Source: Roseivivax isoporae LMG 25204 (GTDB lineage Bacteria; Pseudomonadota; Alphaproteobacteria; Rhodobacterales; Rhodobacteraceae). Taken from it: 64,000 nucleotides of DNA. Both the position numbers and the translations under genes were made by a program. Location: the NCBI RefSeq assembly GCF_000521865.1, contig NZ_JAME01000008.1, forward strand, positions 62,001 to 126,000, read 5' to 3'. This document shows, piece by piece, positions 1 through 9,036 of the stretch (the first letter of the stretch is position 1; each line of letters starts with the position of its first letter). The notes under the pieces are model-generated. The model saw only the letters and a list, made by a program, of their open reading frames with translations, was not told where the DNA came from and ran no database searches.

Positions 1-261
1 CCCGCGCCCCTCGGGCACCAGCGTCACCGTGCCGTGGTCGATCCCCGTCGGCACGGCCTTGATCCCCGCGGCCTCGGCCAGCGCCACGACGCGGGCGGGG
101 TCCGCATCCGTCGCGATGTCCACGTCGGAGACCGGCATGCCGAGAAGCGCGTTGCGCACGCAGCCGCCCACGGCCAGCGCCCGGTGGCCGCCGTTCCGGA
201 GAAGGGCGAACACCGCCTGCGTGTCCGCGGCGTCGAGCCAGGCGCCGGCGACCCGGGTCAC
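1..261 (-). CDS. cca: CCA tRNA nucleotidyltransferase, N-terminal part (cut by window edge)
   Basis: Adds or repairs the 3'-CCA end of tRNAs using CTP and ATP. The 87 visible residues are the start of the class II poly(A) polymerase-type head domain. They carry the GG motif (residues 32-33, in AVGGCVRNALLG) and the metal-binding DVD (residues 46-48, in VSDVDIATDA). The start is a GTG whose bases overlap the stop of the upstream Nudix gene (GTGA). It is the last visible gene of a minus-strand run hslO-nudix-cca, so translation is probably coupled. The C-terminal part lies beyond base 1. Confidence 0.9.
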   Translation of the reverse strand, partial: MTRVAGAWLDAADTQAVFALLRNGGHRALAVGGCVRNALLGMPVSDVDIATDADPARVVALAEAAGIKAVPTGIDHGTVTLVPEGRG

Positions 262-890
262 GGGTGAAGCCGCGCGGCCAGAGCCCGCAGCACGCGGGCA
301 GTCGCGCCCCAGATGTAGTAGGGCCCGTAGGGCACGGTGTAGTAATGCCGCCGCGACCCGCGCCAGCGCCGCCCCTCGACGGCAAAGCGCGCGGGGTCCG
401 TCACGTGGGCGAAGGGCACGGTGAACACCTCGTCGACCTCGCCCGGTTCGGGCACCGCGACGAAGCCCGGCGCCACCACGCCGATCACCGGCGTCATGAG
501 AAAGCCGGTCACCGTCTCGTGCGCGGGCAGGTGGCCGAGCACCCGCACGTCGGCGCGCGACAGGCCGATCTCCTCTTCCGCCTCGCGCAGGGCGGCAGCG
601 GTCACGTCGGGGTCACCCTCGTCCTGCTTGCCGCCCGGAAAGGCGATCTGCCCCGGGTGGTGCTTCAGCCGCGAGGACCGCTTGGTCAGGATCAGCCGCA
701 CCGTGTCGCCATCCTCGAGCAGCGGCACGAGCACGCCCGCCGGACGCAGCTTGCGCCCCGGCGGCAGCGCGACGCCGGGGTTCAGGTCGAAATCGGAGGT
801 GTCGCCGGCCGGCTGGCGGAGCGCTGTCGCCAGCCGGTCGAGCAGGTCCGGTCCGGCCGGGCCGGGCCCTCGGGTCTCAGCCGTGCTCAT
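258..890 (-). CDS. Nudix hydrolase, CoA pyrophosphatase (NudL) type
   Basis: A 210-aa Nudix protein. The family signature HHPGQIAFPGG (residues 77-87) runs into the Nudix box (about residues 86-110, with REAEEEIGL supplying the metal-binding glutamates). HPGQ-x-x-FPGG is characteristic of the coenzyme A/acyl-CoA pyrophosphatase subgroup, which cleaves CoA to phosphopantetheine and 3',5'-ADP. The substrate is inferred from family only. It overlaps hslO upstream by 14 bp and cca downstream by 4 bp, so the three genes look like one cotranscribed unit. Confidence 0.88.
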   Translation of the reverse strand: MSTAETRGPGPAGPDLLDRLATALRQPAGDTSDFDLNPGVALPPGRKLRPAGVLVPLLEDGDTVRLILTKRSSRLKHHPGQIAFPGGKQDEGDPDVTAAALREAEEEIGLSRADVRVLGHLPAHETVTGFLMTPVIGVVAPGFVAVPEPGEVDEVFTVPFAHVTDPARFAVEGRRWRGSRRHYYTVPYGPYYIWGATARVLRALAARLHP

Positions 891-1872
891 GCCCCGACCC
901 CCCGGCGGCCTCGAAGCCGACCGAGGCGGGATCGAGGTCGTAATGCGCGCCGCAGAACTGGCAGTCGGCGGTCACGCGGCCGTCGTCGGTGGTCATCTTC
1001 TCGATGTCCTTGGCCGAGTAGATCGACAGCGACTGCCGGACCCGGTCCTCCGAACAGGTGCAGCCGAAACGCACGGGCTGCGCGTCGAAGACCCGCGGCA
1101 CCTCCTCGTGGAAGAGCCGCACCAGCAGGTCGGTGGGCGGCAGCGAGGGGCCGATCAGCTCCATCTCCTCGACGGTATCGAGGTGCAGGTTCGCCCGGTT
1201 CCAGTCCTCGCCCTCGTCCTCGCCGAGGATGTCGCGCGCCACCAGCAGACCGCCCGCGCCCGAGCCGCCGCCCGAGATCTCGGGGCTGGCCTTGGGCATG
1301 TGCTGCAGCATGATGCCGCCGGCGCGCCAGTGCTCGGTGCCGCCCGCCTCGGTCGACCGACCGAAGCGCAGCTGGAACCGCGTCGGCAGCTGTTCGGACT
1401 GGGCGAAATAGGCCTCCGCCGCCTCTGCCAGCGTGGTGGCGGCCAGCGGCGTGATGCCCTGGTAGGGCGTCATGCCCTTGCCCTGGTCGATCAGGATGGC
1501 GAAATAGCCCTCGCCGACATTGTCCATCGGCCTGCCGCCCACGCGGTCGCGGTCGAAGCTCGCATAGGCGCGGATGCGCGCGGGCTCGCCCTCCGTCTCG
1601 GGAGCGTAGAAGTCGGTCGCGATCATCCGCACGGGGCCGTTGGTCTGGATCTGCAGCGACAGCTTCCAGCGCAGCTTGATCGTCTGGCCGATGAGCGCCG
1701 TCAGCAGCGCCATCTCGGCGACGAGCGCCTCGACCGGCGCGGGGTAGTCGTGCTGTTTCAGGATCCCGTCCAGAACGCCGTCCAGCCGCGCCACCCGGCC
1801 GCGGATGTCCGAACGGTCGAGCTGAAAGGGCAGGACGGTGTCGTCCCAGGCGAGCTTCGTGCCGAGTGTCAT
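877..1872 (-). CDS. hslO: Hsp33 redox-regulated molecular chaperone
   Basis: A cytosolic holdase chaperone activated by oxidation and unfolding. The 331-aa protein has the normal Hsp33 core and a C-terminal zinc switch. Cysteines at 271, 273, 304 and 307 form CXC-X30-CXXC, within the family pattern (CXC-X27-32-CXXC). It ends in a short Gly/His tail. It is the first gene of the minus-strand hslO-nudix-cca run. The 107 bp between it and the plus-strand Nudix gene at 1980 must hold the divergent promoters. A redox chaperone fits an aerobic phototroph, but the gene is widespread. Confidence 0.95.
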   Translation of the reverse strand: MTLGTKLAWDDTVLPFQLDRSDIRGRVARLDGVLDGILKQHDYPAPVEALVAEMALLTALIGQTIKLRWKLSLQIQTNGPVRMIATDFYAPETEGEPARIRAYASFDRDRVGGRPMDNVGEGYFAILIDQGKGMTPYQGITPLAATTLAEAAEAYFAQSEQLPTRFQLRFGRSTEAGGTEHWRAGGIMLQHMPKASPEISGGGSGAGGLLVARDILGEDEGEDWNRANLHLDTVEEMELIGPSLPPTDLLVRLFHEEVPRVFDAQPVRFGCTCSEDRVRQSLSIYSAKDIEKMTTDDGRVTADCQFCGAHYDLDPASVGFEAAGGSGHEHG

Positions 1873-1979
1873 GGGGTTTCCTTGCTAGCCGCGGATTGGC
1901 ATACCGGCACCATATATGGCCCATGCCCCGAGGTCCAAGGGGCGCGGCGCCACGGGCACGTCGGGGTTGAGGGAAACGC

Positions 1980-2417
1980 ATGACAGCACGATACGGCACG
2001 CCGCCCGATGCCGGGCGCCGCTACACCCTGCGGCCCGGCGCCTACGCGATCCTGCCGCGGCGGGGCGCGCTGCTCCTGACCCACCAGGACGCGCCGTGGC
2101 CCGAGTTCCAGCTTCCGGGCGGCGGGATCGACCCGGGCGAGAGCCCGCTCCAGGCGCTGCACCGCGAGGTGTGGGAGGAGACCGGCTGGCGGATCGCCGC
2201 GCCGCGACGGCTCGGGGCCTTCCGCCGCTTCACCTACATGCCGGAATACGATCTCTGGGCCGAGAAGCTCTGCATCATCTACCATGCGCGGCCGGTCAGA
2301 GCGCTGGGCGATCCGGTCGAGCCCGGGCATCTCGCGGTCTGGATGGCGCCGGCGCTGGCGGCGCGGAAGCTCGGCAATCCCGGCGACCGCGCCTTCGTGG
2401 CGCGTCACGTGGCCTGA
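1980..2417 (+). CDS. Nudix hydrolase
   Basis: A 145-aa single-domain Nudix protein. The Nudix box covers residues 47-70 (LPGGGIDPGESP, then REVWEETGW). The substrate cannot be told from sequence; small proteins of this type act on nucleoside di- or triphosphates or sugar nucleotides. It stands alone on the plus strand, divergent from hslO. Its 3' end overlaps the convergent PP2C phosphatase gene by 13 bp, so the two stop regions are shared. Confidence 0.85.
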   Translation: MTARYGTPPDAGRRYTLRPGAYAILPRRGALLLTHQDAPWPEFQLPGGGIDPGESPLQALHREVWEETGWRIAAPRRLGAFRRFTYMPEYDLWAEKLCIIYHARPVRALGDPVEPGHLAVWMAPALAARKLGNPGDRAFVARHVA

Positions 2418-3694
2418 TCCGGCCCCTCCGAGGGCGCGAATTCGAGAAGCGCGGCCGACACGTCGTCCTGCAGGCCCTCGCCCTCGGGCAACTCCGCCGC
2501 GAGCCGCCAGAACAGGTCGTCGAGGAATTCCGTGCCCGCCGCCGCACCGCAGGCCGCAACGAGCCGCAGCAGCCCCTCGGGCCCCAGCATGCCGCCGTCG
2601 CGGGTCGCGGCCTCGATGAACCCGTCCGAGAAGAGAAGTAGCCGGTCGCCCTCGGCCAGCGTCACGTCCTGCGCGCTGTGGCTGACCCCCTCGACCAGGC
2701 CGATGGGCAGCCCGCCCTCGCCGATATAGCCGGGCGGGCGTCCCGCGGGCAGGTGCAGCGCCGGGGGGTGGCCCGCCTGCACAATCAGGCAGCGCCCAGA
2801 GGCGAGATCGACGGTGGCGTAGTGCATGGTCAGGTACTCGTCGACGCCCGGGTCGAGCGTCAGCCGCTCGTTGAGGCGGCGCATGACCTCGACCGGGTGG
2901 CGCAGCGCGTACCCCTGGCCCGGCCGGTGCTCGAGCGCCACGTTCTGCTCGGGGTGGCGGGGGCTCAGATAGCCCGCGACCCGCGCGGTCATCATCGCCG
3001 AGGTGATGCCGTGGCCCGAGACGTCGATGGCGTAGAACCCGAGCGTGCCGTCGCCTGGACTGAACATGCCCACGAGGTCGCCGCCCACATGCCCGCAGGG
3101 CCGCAGCAGCAGGCTGACCCGCGAGCGGCCGAACACGCGCGAGCGCTCCGGGACCAGCGCCTGCTGGATGCGCCGGGCCTGCCGCAGGTCGCGGTCGATG
3201 GCGTCGTAGAGCGTCTGCAGCTTCGCCAGCGTGTCCGAGATCACCTGGTTCTTCTGGCTGAGTTCGCGCTGCATCGACACGATCCGGGCGCCCGCCGCGA
3301 TGCGTGCGCGCAGTTCGAGGGGGTCCACCGGTTTCGTCACGAAGTCGTCGGCGCCCGCGTCGAGCCCGGCCGCGGCGTCCGCCTTGTCGCTGCGCGCGGT
3401 CAGCAGGATGAAATAGGCGTAGCCGGGCAAGGGCAGGCCGCGGAACCGCCGGCAGAATTCGAGCCCGTCCATGCCCGGCATCATCCAGTCCGACAGGACG
3501 AGGTCGAAGGACTGCCCGGCGCAGGCCCGAAGCGCCGCGTCCCCGGATTCGGCCGCCGTCACCCGGTAGCCCCAGCGCGTCAGCATGCGCGACAGCATCA
3601 GGCGCTGCCCGGCGCTGTCGTCGACCAGCAGGGCGCGCGGCACAACGCGCCGGTCCGCCCCGGCGGGCGGCGGTGGCGCCTCGAGCGCGTTCAT
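2405..3694 (-). CDS. Response regulator with SpoIIE/PP2C-type serine phosphatase output (RbaY-like)
   Basis: A 429-aa two-domain protein. The receiver domain (about residues 20-135) has the acidic pair DD at 25-26, phospho-acceptor D69 (LSDWMMPGMDG) and the conserved K in FVTKP. After a helical linker (about 140-190) comes a PP2C/SpoIIE phosphatase domain with GHVGGD and DVSGHG metal-site motifs. Such proteins dephosphorylate an anti-sigma antagonist (partner switching). In Rhodobacter the protein RbaY has this architecture and acts with RbaV/RbaW downstream of CtrA. That assignment is inference: no RbaV/RbaW gene is adjacent. It is divergent from the Hpt gene at 3848. Confidence 0.85.
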   Translation of the reverse strand: MNALEAPPPPAGADRRVVPRALLVDDSAGQRLMLSRMLTRWGYRVTAAESGDAALRACAGQSFDLVLSDWMMPGMDGLEFCRRFRGLPLPGYAYFILLTARSDKADAAAGLDAGADDFVTKPVDPLELRARIAAGARIVSMQRELSQKNQVISDTLAKLQTLYDAIDRDLRQARRIQQALVPERSRVFGRSRVSLLLRPCGHVGGDLVGMFSPGDGTLGFYAIDVSGHGITSAMMTARVAGYLSPRHPEQNVALEHRPGQGYALRHPVEVMRRLNERLTLDPGVDEYLTMHYATVDLASGRCLIVQAGHPPALHLPAGRPPGYIGEGGLPIGLVEGVSHSAQDVTLAEGDRLLLFSDGFIEAATRDGGMLGPEGLLRLVAACGAAAGTEFLDDLFWRLAAELPEGEGLQDDVSAALLEFAPSEGPDQAT

Positions 3695-3752
3695 CTCCGC
3701 TGCTTGACCATCGCTGCCCCGACATGTTCCGGCATGTGATAGGCCCGGCGCC

Positions 3753-3767
3753 TTAAGCCCGTCTGAA
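3753..3767. promoter_or_regulatory. CtrA-type box (TTAA-N7-TGAA)
   Basis: In the 153-bp divergent region between the receiver-PP2C gene and the Hpt gene there is TTAA, seven bases, then TGAA. This is one mismatch from the CtrA consensus TTAA-N7-TTAA. TTAA is rare in this GC-rich sequence. Binding is inferred and untested. Confidence 0.4.
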
Positions 3768-3847
3768 CGCCGCCCCGGCTTTTTCGTTCACCGCGCGTTC
3801 ACCGCTGACCGGCGATCCTGCGTCCGGGGCCAAGAGGGGCGTTCGGA

Positions 3848-4168
3848 ATGATCGACTGGACCCAGGTCCGCATGCTGCGCTCGGAAATCGGCGAGGACGG
3901 GTTTGCCGAGGTCGCCGAGGTCTTTCTGGAGGAGATGGCGGCGGCCGTGCGCGACCTGCCCGCGGCCGACGCCGACGCGCTCCGCGGGGCGCTGCACGGG
4001 ATGAAGGGGGCGGCGAGCAACCTCGGCATGGCGGCCTTGGCCGAGGCCTGCGCGCGGGCGGAACGTTCCGACGATCCCGCGGCCGCGCTGCCTCGGGACG
4101 TGCTCGCCCGGATGTTCGATCAATCGCGGGCCGCGCTTCTCGACGGGCTGGCCCGCGGGGCGGGCTGA
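3848..4168 (+). CDS. Histidine phosphotransfer (Hpt) domain protein
   Basis: A 106-aa stand-alone Hpt module, a helical-bundle phosphorelay intermediate. The phospho-accepting histidine is H50 in LHGMKGAASNLG, the classic HxxKGxxxxxG motif. It probably exchanges phosphate with receiver domains. The nearest candidate is the receiver-PP2C protein encoded divergently 153 bp away, but partners cannot be read from sequence. It is not ChpT, which is larger with a second degenerate ATPase-like domain. It converges on ilvA with only 6 bp between the stop codons. Confidence 0.85.
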   Translation: MIDWTQVRMLRSEIGEDGFAEVAEVFLEEMAAAVRDLPAADADALRGALHGMKGAASNLGMAALAEACARAERSDDPAAALPRDVLARMFDQSRAALLDGLARGAG

Positions 4169-4174
4169 GCGCCG

Positions 4175-5413
4175 TCAGATCAGGAACTGGGCGAGGATCT
4201 CGTCGTCGGTGATGTCCTGGTAGGCGAAGCCCTGCGCGTCGAGCTGCGCGAAGAACGTGTCGAAATTGGCCGCGCGGCTCGTCTCGATCCCGATCAGGAC
4301 CGACCCGAAATTGCGCGCGGACTTCTTGAGGTACTCGAACCGCGCGATGTCGTCCTCGGGCCCCAGCACGTTGAGGAAATCCTTGAGCGCGCCCGGCCGC
4401 TGCGGCAGCCGCAGGATGAAGTACTTCTTCACGCCGGAATAGCGCTGCGCGCGCTCCTTGACCTCGGGCAGCCGCTCGAAGTCGAAATTCCCGCCCGACG
4501 TGATGCAGACGACCCGCCGGCCGCGGATCGCGTTGCCCAGGTCCTTGAGCGCGTCGATCGCTAGTGCGCCCGCGGGTTCCAGCACGATGCCCTCGACGTT
4601 CAGCATCTCGAGCATCGTGGTGCAGATGCGGTCCTCGGGGATCGTCAGCGTGTTGGCGAGGCCCACGTCGCGCAGCACCTCGAACGTGTGCGCGCCGATC
4701 TGGCCCACCGCCGCGCCGTCGGCGAAGGTGTCGACGCGCGGCAGCGGCACCGGGCGGCCCGCCTGCAGCGCCGCGCGCAGGCAGGCGCCGCCCGCGGGTT
4801 CGACCAGCGTGTATTGCGGACCGTCGCCGAAATAGCTGAGCAGCCCCGCCGACAGTCCGCCGCCGCCCACCGGCACCACGATGTGATCCGGGCGTCCCAT
4901 CTCGTCCTCGATCTCGACCCCGACCGAGGCCTGTCCCTCGATCACCAGCGGATCGTCGAAGGGCGGCAGGAACGCGCCGTCGCGTTCGGTGCAGAACGCC
5001 TGCGCCGCCTTGAGGCAGTCGTCGAAATAGTCGCCGACGAGGCGGATCTCGATGGCGTCGCCGCCGAACATGCGGGTCTTCTGGATCTTCTGCTGGGGCG
5101 TCGTCACGGGCATGAAGATCACGCCGCGCGTGCCGAAATGGCGGCACATGAACGCCACGCCCTGCGCGTGGTTGCCCGCGCTCGCGCACACGAAGAGCGG
5201 TGCGTCCGGGTGCCGTCGCATGGCGTTGAACGCGCCGCGCAGCTTGTAGGACCGCACCGGCGACAGGTCCTCGCGCTTGAGCCAGATCTCGGCGCCCGTC
5301 AGGTCCGACAGGTGCTGGTTGAACAGGAGCGGCGTTGGCGGGAACACCGCGCGCATGGCTTCGGTGGCCGCGCGGGCGCGTCGGGCGAAATCGGTCTCGG
5401 GCCGGTCTGTCAT
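4175..5413 (-). CDS. ilvA: Threonine ammonia-lyase (biosynthetic threonine dehydratase)
   Basis: A PLP enzyme converting threonine to 2-oxobutanoate, the first step of isoleucine synthesis. It has 412 aa from the ATG at 5413; an in-frame ATG 36 bp upstream (5449) is less likely. PLP lysine K57 lies in SYKLRGAFNAM, and the glycine-rich phosphate loop PVGGGGLSAG is present. A C-terminal ACT-like regulatory region (about 330-412, RPGALKDFLNVLG) indicates feedback control and separates it from short catabolic forms. It lies 58 bp downstream of the membrane-protein gene on the same strand. Confidence 0.93.
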   Translation of the reverse strand: MTDRPETDFARRARAATEAMRAVFPPTPLLFNQHLSDLTGAEIWLKREDLSPVRSYKLRGAFNAMRRHPDAPLFVCASAGNHAQGVAFMCRHFGTRGVIFMPVTTPQQKIQKTRMFGGDAIEIRLVGDYFDDCLKAAQAFCTERDGAFLPPFDDPLVIEGQASVGVEIEDEMGRPDHIVVPVGGGGLSAGLLSYFGDGPQYTLVEPAGGACLRAALQAGRPVPLPRVDTFADGAAVGQIGAHTFEVLRDVGLANTLTIPEDRICTTMLEMLNVEGIVLEPAGALAIDALKDLGNAIRGRRVVCITSGGNFDFERLPEVKERAQRYSGVKKYFILRLPQRPGALKDFLNVLGPEDDIARFEYLKKSARNFGSVLIGIETSRAANFDTFFAQLDAQGFAYQDITDDEILAQFLI

Positions 5414-5471
5414 GCCGGTTCCCCTGACGCAGAACGCGCCGCCGCGCAAGCCTCGAGCGGCGGCGCGGGGG

Positions 5472-6194
5472 TCAGTCGATGGCGCGGCCCTCGACGGTGA
5501 TGCCGTAGATCGTGGTCAGGATCGAGGCGCCCACCATGGTGCCGATCCAGCCCAGCACCAGCCCGTAGACCAGCCCGAAAAGGCTGGCGCCGCCCCCGAG
5601 AAGCCCAGGCAGCTCGAGCAGCGTGGTGAAGATCCCGGTGATCAGCGCGAGCACGAGCAGGTCGCCGGTGCGCCCCGCGGTGCGGCTCCACGCGTCGGGC
5701 AGGTCCATGGGCCGGTCGAGCGCGGCGGCCGGCAGCCAGGGCGACAGCCGGAAGAACAGCACCGCCGCCGCCGTCGTCGCGAGCAGCGGCACCAGCACGA
5801 TCCCGATCCCCGTCGTGCCGAGCGCCAGCGCCAGCACGACGCCCACCGCCACCACCAGCGCGACGACCAGAAGGCCGATCAGCAGCGAGCGCCAGAAATA
5901 ACGGAGGACGCTGCCGCCGTGCCAGCGCGGCAGCCAGCCCGCGGGATATTCCTCGGCCAGCACGAAGCGGTGCCAGGCGACCGCGATCCAGAGGCTCGCC
6001 ACCACGCCCAGGATCGACAGCAGCACGACCGGCAGCGACGGCTGCAGCGTGCCCGCGTTCTCGGTCACCGACAGGAAGAAGGCGACCTGGGCCGCCGCCT
6101 GCACCGCATACAGGACCAGCGAGACGCGGAGCGCGCTCGAAAGGTTGCGCAGCACCAGCTGCACCGAATGCACGAAGATGCGCCAGCCGGTCAT
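5472..6194 (-). CDS. Multi-pass membrane protein of unknown function
   Basis: A 240-aa integral membrane protein with about six hydrophobic segments. Several are rich in Val/Leu/Ala, for example near residues 100-150 and at the C terminus. The start is set at the ATG at 6194, preceded by a good GGGAGG ribosome site; upstream in-frame codons lie in non-coding-like sequence. It resembles small unannotated alphaproteobacterial membrane proteins, with no catalytic motif visible. It is divergent from argG and upstream of ilvA on the same strand. No function can be assigned. Confidence 0.75.
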   Translation of the reverse strand: MTGWRIFVHSVQLVLRNLSSALRVSLVLYAVQAAAQVAFFLSVTENAGTLQPSLPVVLLSILGVVASLWIAVAWHRFVLAEEYPAGWLPRWHGGSVLRYFWRSLLIGLLVVALVVAVGVVLALALGTTGIGIVLVPLLATTAAAVLFFRLSPWLPAAALDRPMDLPDAWSRTAGRTGDLLVLALITGIFTTLLELPGLLGGGASLFGLVYGLVLGWIGTMVGASILTTIYGITVEGRAID

Positions 6195-6318
6195 GTCCGC
6201 CTCCCTCAGGTGTCGCGACTGGCTATCATCCCGCCCGCGGGCGTCAAGCCGCGCGCCTTGCCCCCCGTGTGAAAAGCGGCTAATCGCCCCGCCAGCACCG
6301 AGCAAGGAGCCGTCCGAG

Positions 6319-7551
6319 ATGCCCGCATCCGCGCCGAAGAAAGTCGTCCTCGCCTATTCCGGCGGCCTCGACACGTCGATCATCCTCAAGTGGCTGCAGA
6401 CCGAGTACGGCTGCGAGGTGGTCACCTTCACCGCCGACCTCGGCCAGGGCGAGGAGCTCGAGCCCGCGCGCCAGAAGGCCGAGATGCTGGGGATCAAGCC
6501 CGAGAACATCTACATCGAGGACGTGCGCGAGGAATTCGTGCGCGACTTCGTCTTCCCGATGTTCCGGGCCAACGCGGTGTACGAGGGGCTCTACCTCCTC
6601 GGCACGTCGATCGCGCGGCCGCTCATCTCGAAGCGGCTGGTCGAGATCGCGGCGGAGACCGGCGCCGACGCGGTCGCCCACGGCGCGACCGGCAAGGGCA
6701 ACGACCAGGTGCGGTTCGAGCTGGCGGCCTACGCGCTCAACCCCGACATCAAGGTCATCGCCCCGTGGCGGCTCTGGGACCTGACCTCGCGCACCAAGCT
6801 CCTGGCCTTCGCCGAGGAGAACCAGATCCCCATCGCCAAGGACAAGCGCGGCGAGGCGCCGTTCTCGGTCGACGCGAACCTCCTGCACACCTCCTCCGAG
6901 GGCAAGGTGCTCGAGGATCCGGCCGAGGAGGCGCCGTCCTACGTCTACCAGCGCACGGTCGATCCCGAGGACGCGCCCGACACGCCCGAATTCGTCGAGA
7001 TCACCTTCGAGAAGGGGGATGCCGTGGCGATCGACGGTACGCCCCTGTCGCCCGCGGCGATCCTGACCGCGCTCAACGAGCTGGGCCGCAAGCACGGCAT
7101 CGGCCGGCTCGACCTCGTCGAGGGCCGCTTCGTCGGCATGAAGTCCCGCGGCATCTACGAGACGCCGGGCGGCACGATCCTGCTCGAGGCGCATCGCGGG
7201 ATCGAGCAGATCACACTCGACCGCGGCGCCGCGCATCTCAAGGACGAGCTCATGCCGAAATATGCCGAGCTCATCTACAACGGCTTCTGGTTCAGCCCCG
7301 AGCGCGAGATGCTGCAGGCGCTGATCGACCGCAGCCAGGCCCATGTGACCGGCACCGTCCGGCTCAAGCTCTACAAGGGCCTCGCGCGCACCGTCGGCCG
7401 CTGGTCGGAGCATTCGCTCTATTCCGAGGCGCACGTGACCTTCGAGGAGGATGCCGGCGCCTACGACCAGAAGGACGCGGCCGGCTTCATCCAGCTGAAC
7501 GCCCTGCGGCTGAAGCTGCTCGCGGCACGCGACCGTCGCCTGAAGGGCTGA
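6319..7551 (+). CDS. argG: Argininosuccinate synthase
   Basis: Condenses citrulline and aspartate with ATP to argininosuccinate in arginine biosynthesis. It has 410 aa, typical length. The N-terminal ATP-pyrophosphatase P-loop is [11 protein letters not shown] (residues 10-20), and the protein is collinear with the family throughout ([25 protein letters not shown]). The ATG at 6319 follows AGGAGC. It is monocistronic by spacing. A hairpin with a GGGA loop lies 15 bp after the stop. Confidence 0.97.
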   Translation: MPASAPKKVVLAYSGGLDTSIILKWLQTEYGCEVVTFTADLGQGEELEPARQKAEMLGIKPENIYIEDVREEFVRDFVFPMFRANAVYEGLYLLGTSIARPLISKRLVEIAAETGADAVAHGATGKGNDQVRFELAAYALNPDIKVIAPWRLWDLTSRTKLLAFAEENQIPIAKDKRGEAPFSVDANLLHTSSEGKVLEDPAEEAPSYVYQRTVDPEDAPDTPEFVEITFEKGDAVAIDGTPLSPAAILTALNELGRKHGIGRLDLVEGRFVGMKSRGIYETPGGTILLEAHRGIEQITLDRGAAHLKDELMPKYAELIYNGFWFSPEREMLQALIDRSQAHVTGTVRLKLYKGLARTVGRWSEHSLYSEAHVTFEEDAGAYDQKDAAGFIQLNALRLKLLAARDRRLKG

Positions 7552-7566
7552 TCCGTTCGGGCCTGT

Positions 7567-7584
7567 GCGGCAGGGGACTGCCGC
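7567..7584 (+). terminator. Hairpin after argG
   Basis: Perfect 7-bp stem (GCGGCAG/CTGCCGC) with a GGGA tetraloop, 15 bp after the argG stop and 15 bp before the next start. There is no T-tract, so it may stabilise the mRNA end rather than act as a strict intrinsic terminator. Confidence 0.5.
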
Positions 7585-7599
7585 GCTAGGGTCCGGACC

Positions 7600-8049
7600 A
7601 TGGCCGATCTCGAGGATTTCGTCGCCGCGCAGGACCGCACCTGGCCCGAGGTCACGGCGGAGCTGGCGGCGGGACGCAAGACCACGCACTGGATCTGGTG
7701 GGTCTTCCCCCAGCTGGCGACGCTCGGCCGGTCCGAGCGGGCGCAGCATTTCGGCCTGTCGGGCGTCGACGCGGCGCGATCCTATCTCGACCATCCCGTG
7801 CTGCGCGCCCGCCTCGTCGAGGCCGCGCGCCTGCTCCTGCGCCATGACGGGACGCCGCCCGAGACCATCCTCGGGCCCGTGGACGCGCTCAAGGTGCGCT
7901 CGTCCCTGACGCTCTTCGAGGCGGTGCCGGGCGCACCGACGGAATGTGCGGAGGTCCTGTCGCGTCTCTACGGCGGCGGGCGCTGCCCGCTGACGCAGGC
8001 ATATCTGGCAGGTCACGCCCCGAGGGGGAATCGGGGGGACCTGCCCTGA
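7600..8049 (+). CDS. DUF1810 family protein
   Basis: A 149-aa soluble protein matching the DUF1810 (calpastatin-like) family. It shows the N-terminal motif DLEDFVAAQ, the signature HWIWWVFPQL (residues 28-37) and a helical C-terminal half. Some relatives are linked to NAD- or ADP-ribose-related domains, but no catalytic role is established. It follows argG by 48 bp on the same strand. Confidence 0.85.
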   Translation: MADLEDFVAAQDRTWPEVTAELAAGRKTTHWIWWVFPQLATLGRSERAQHFGLSGVDAARSYLDHPVLRARLVEAARLLLRHDGTPPETILGPVDALKVRSSLTLFEAVPGAPTECAEVLSRLYGGGRCPLTQAYLAGHAPRGNRGDLP

Positions 8050-8229
8050 TATGAACCGCGGCATCCATGCGGGGGCGACGGATGCCGCGGCACACTCGTT
8101 ACATTCTGCCGACACCATCCGGCATCGACATCCTCCATACACGGGCGACCGGACGGGGGAGTTTCACGCGTGCGCCGATTTTTTTTCGCATCGGCAGAAC
8201 CGAACCGGCTGGGGATTGCCGGGAATGCG
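8050..8229. other. Intergenic region, no gene seen
   Basis: 180 bp between two converging genes, DUF1810 (+) and the sulfotransferase-like gene (-). It contains the window's longest homopolymer noticed, eight T (8179-8186), inside the loop of a weak 6-bp hairpin (GCCGAT/ATCGGC). No convincing ORF. Confidence 0.5.
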
Positions 8230-8955
8230 TCAGGACGGACCGCGGAGCCTGTGGGCGCGCAGGTGCTCGTAGGCGGGCAGCGCCGCCTGCGCGAGGTCGG
8301 CCGCCGCGCCCTCGAGCGCCGGCAGCGGCCCTTCGGCGCCTGCGAATCCCGTCGAGCGGTGCACGGCGCCGTACCATACCGGCGCCCAGACCCCGTCCTG
8401 CGCATGGCCGCCCGCGGGCCAGTGCAGCATCGCCGGGTCGAAGGAGAGCCCGATTGCCGCGCAGAGCGCGCGCAGCATCGGCTCTGGCGCCGCGCGGATG
8501 TCGGCCGAGTCGACGACGACCGGCCGCGCGCCGGTCGCCATCAGCCGGTCGAACAGCTCCGCCTGCTGGACGAACCCGATCTCGGGCAGGGTGGGATGCT
8601 CGTATTTGGCCGAAAAGCTCGCCACCACCCGCGCGGGGTGCCGGATCAGGAACACGTTCGTCACGTCCGCGATCCAGTCGCGGGGCATGTCCGCGATCAT
8701 GTGCTGCGCCATGTGCTTGTGATAGGCGTGCGCGCGGCCATCCGGCACCGGACCCGTGAGGTCGGCGACCACCCGCTCCGGATCGGTCGGCTGGGCGCGC
8801 AGGATCTCCTGGCGCATCGGGTGGTCGAACCCGGTCCGCGCGAGGTAGGCGGCATAGAACGGCTCGTCGACCACGTGGAAATCGGACCGGTTGCCGAAGG
8901 CGTACATCATCGCCGTGCTGAGGTTGCGCGGTCCGGACCAGACGGCGAGCTTCAT
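8230..8955 (-). CDS. Sulfotransferase-like P-loop protein
   Basis: A 241-aa protein from the ATG at 8955; an alternative ATG 36 bp upstream is less likely. The PAPS-binding motifs of the sulfotransferase fold are visible: WSGPRNLSTAM at residues 5-15 (5'-phosphosulfate loop) and LIRHPARVVASF mid-protein (3'-phosphate site). It would move a sulfuryl group to an unknown small molecule or carbohydrate. No sulfation partner genes are nearby. An upstream flagellar gene on the same strand ends 81 bp away. Confidence 0.75.
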   Translation of the reverse strand: MKLAVWSGPRNLSTAMMYAFGNRSDFHVVDEPFYAAYLARTGFDHPMRQEILRAQPTDPERVVADLTGPVPDGRAHAYHKHMAQHMIADMPRDWIADVTNVFLIRHPARVVASFSAKYEHPTLPEIGFVQQAELFDRLMATGARPVVVDSADIRAAPEPMLRALCAAIGLSFDPAMLHWPAGGHAQDGVWAPVWYGAVHRSTGFAGAEGPLPALEGAAADLAQAALPAYEHLRAHRLRGPS

Positions 8956-9036
8956 GGGGCTTGTCCCGCTTCGATCGCCGCCGTGCGGCACCTGCGCCGA
9001 GGCTAGCCGCTGGCGCGGCGGGGGCCAAGGGGCGCC

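Noticed and set aside
8174-8195. Hairpin with eight T residues, possible intrinsic terminator.
   Set aside because: The T-run is in the loop, not after the stem, and the stem is only 6 bp.
8051-8272. Plus-strand frame of 73 codons downstream of the DUF1810 gene.
   Set aside because: No ribosome site, no recognisable domain and overlap with the sulfotransferase-like gene on the other strand.
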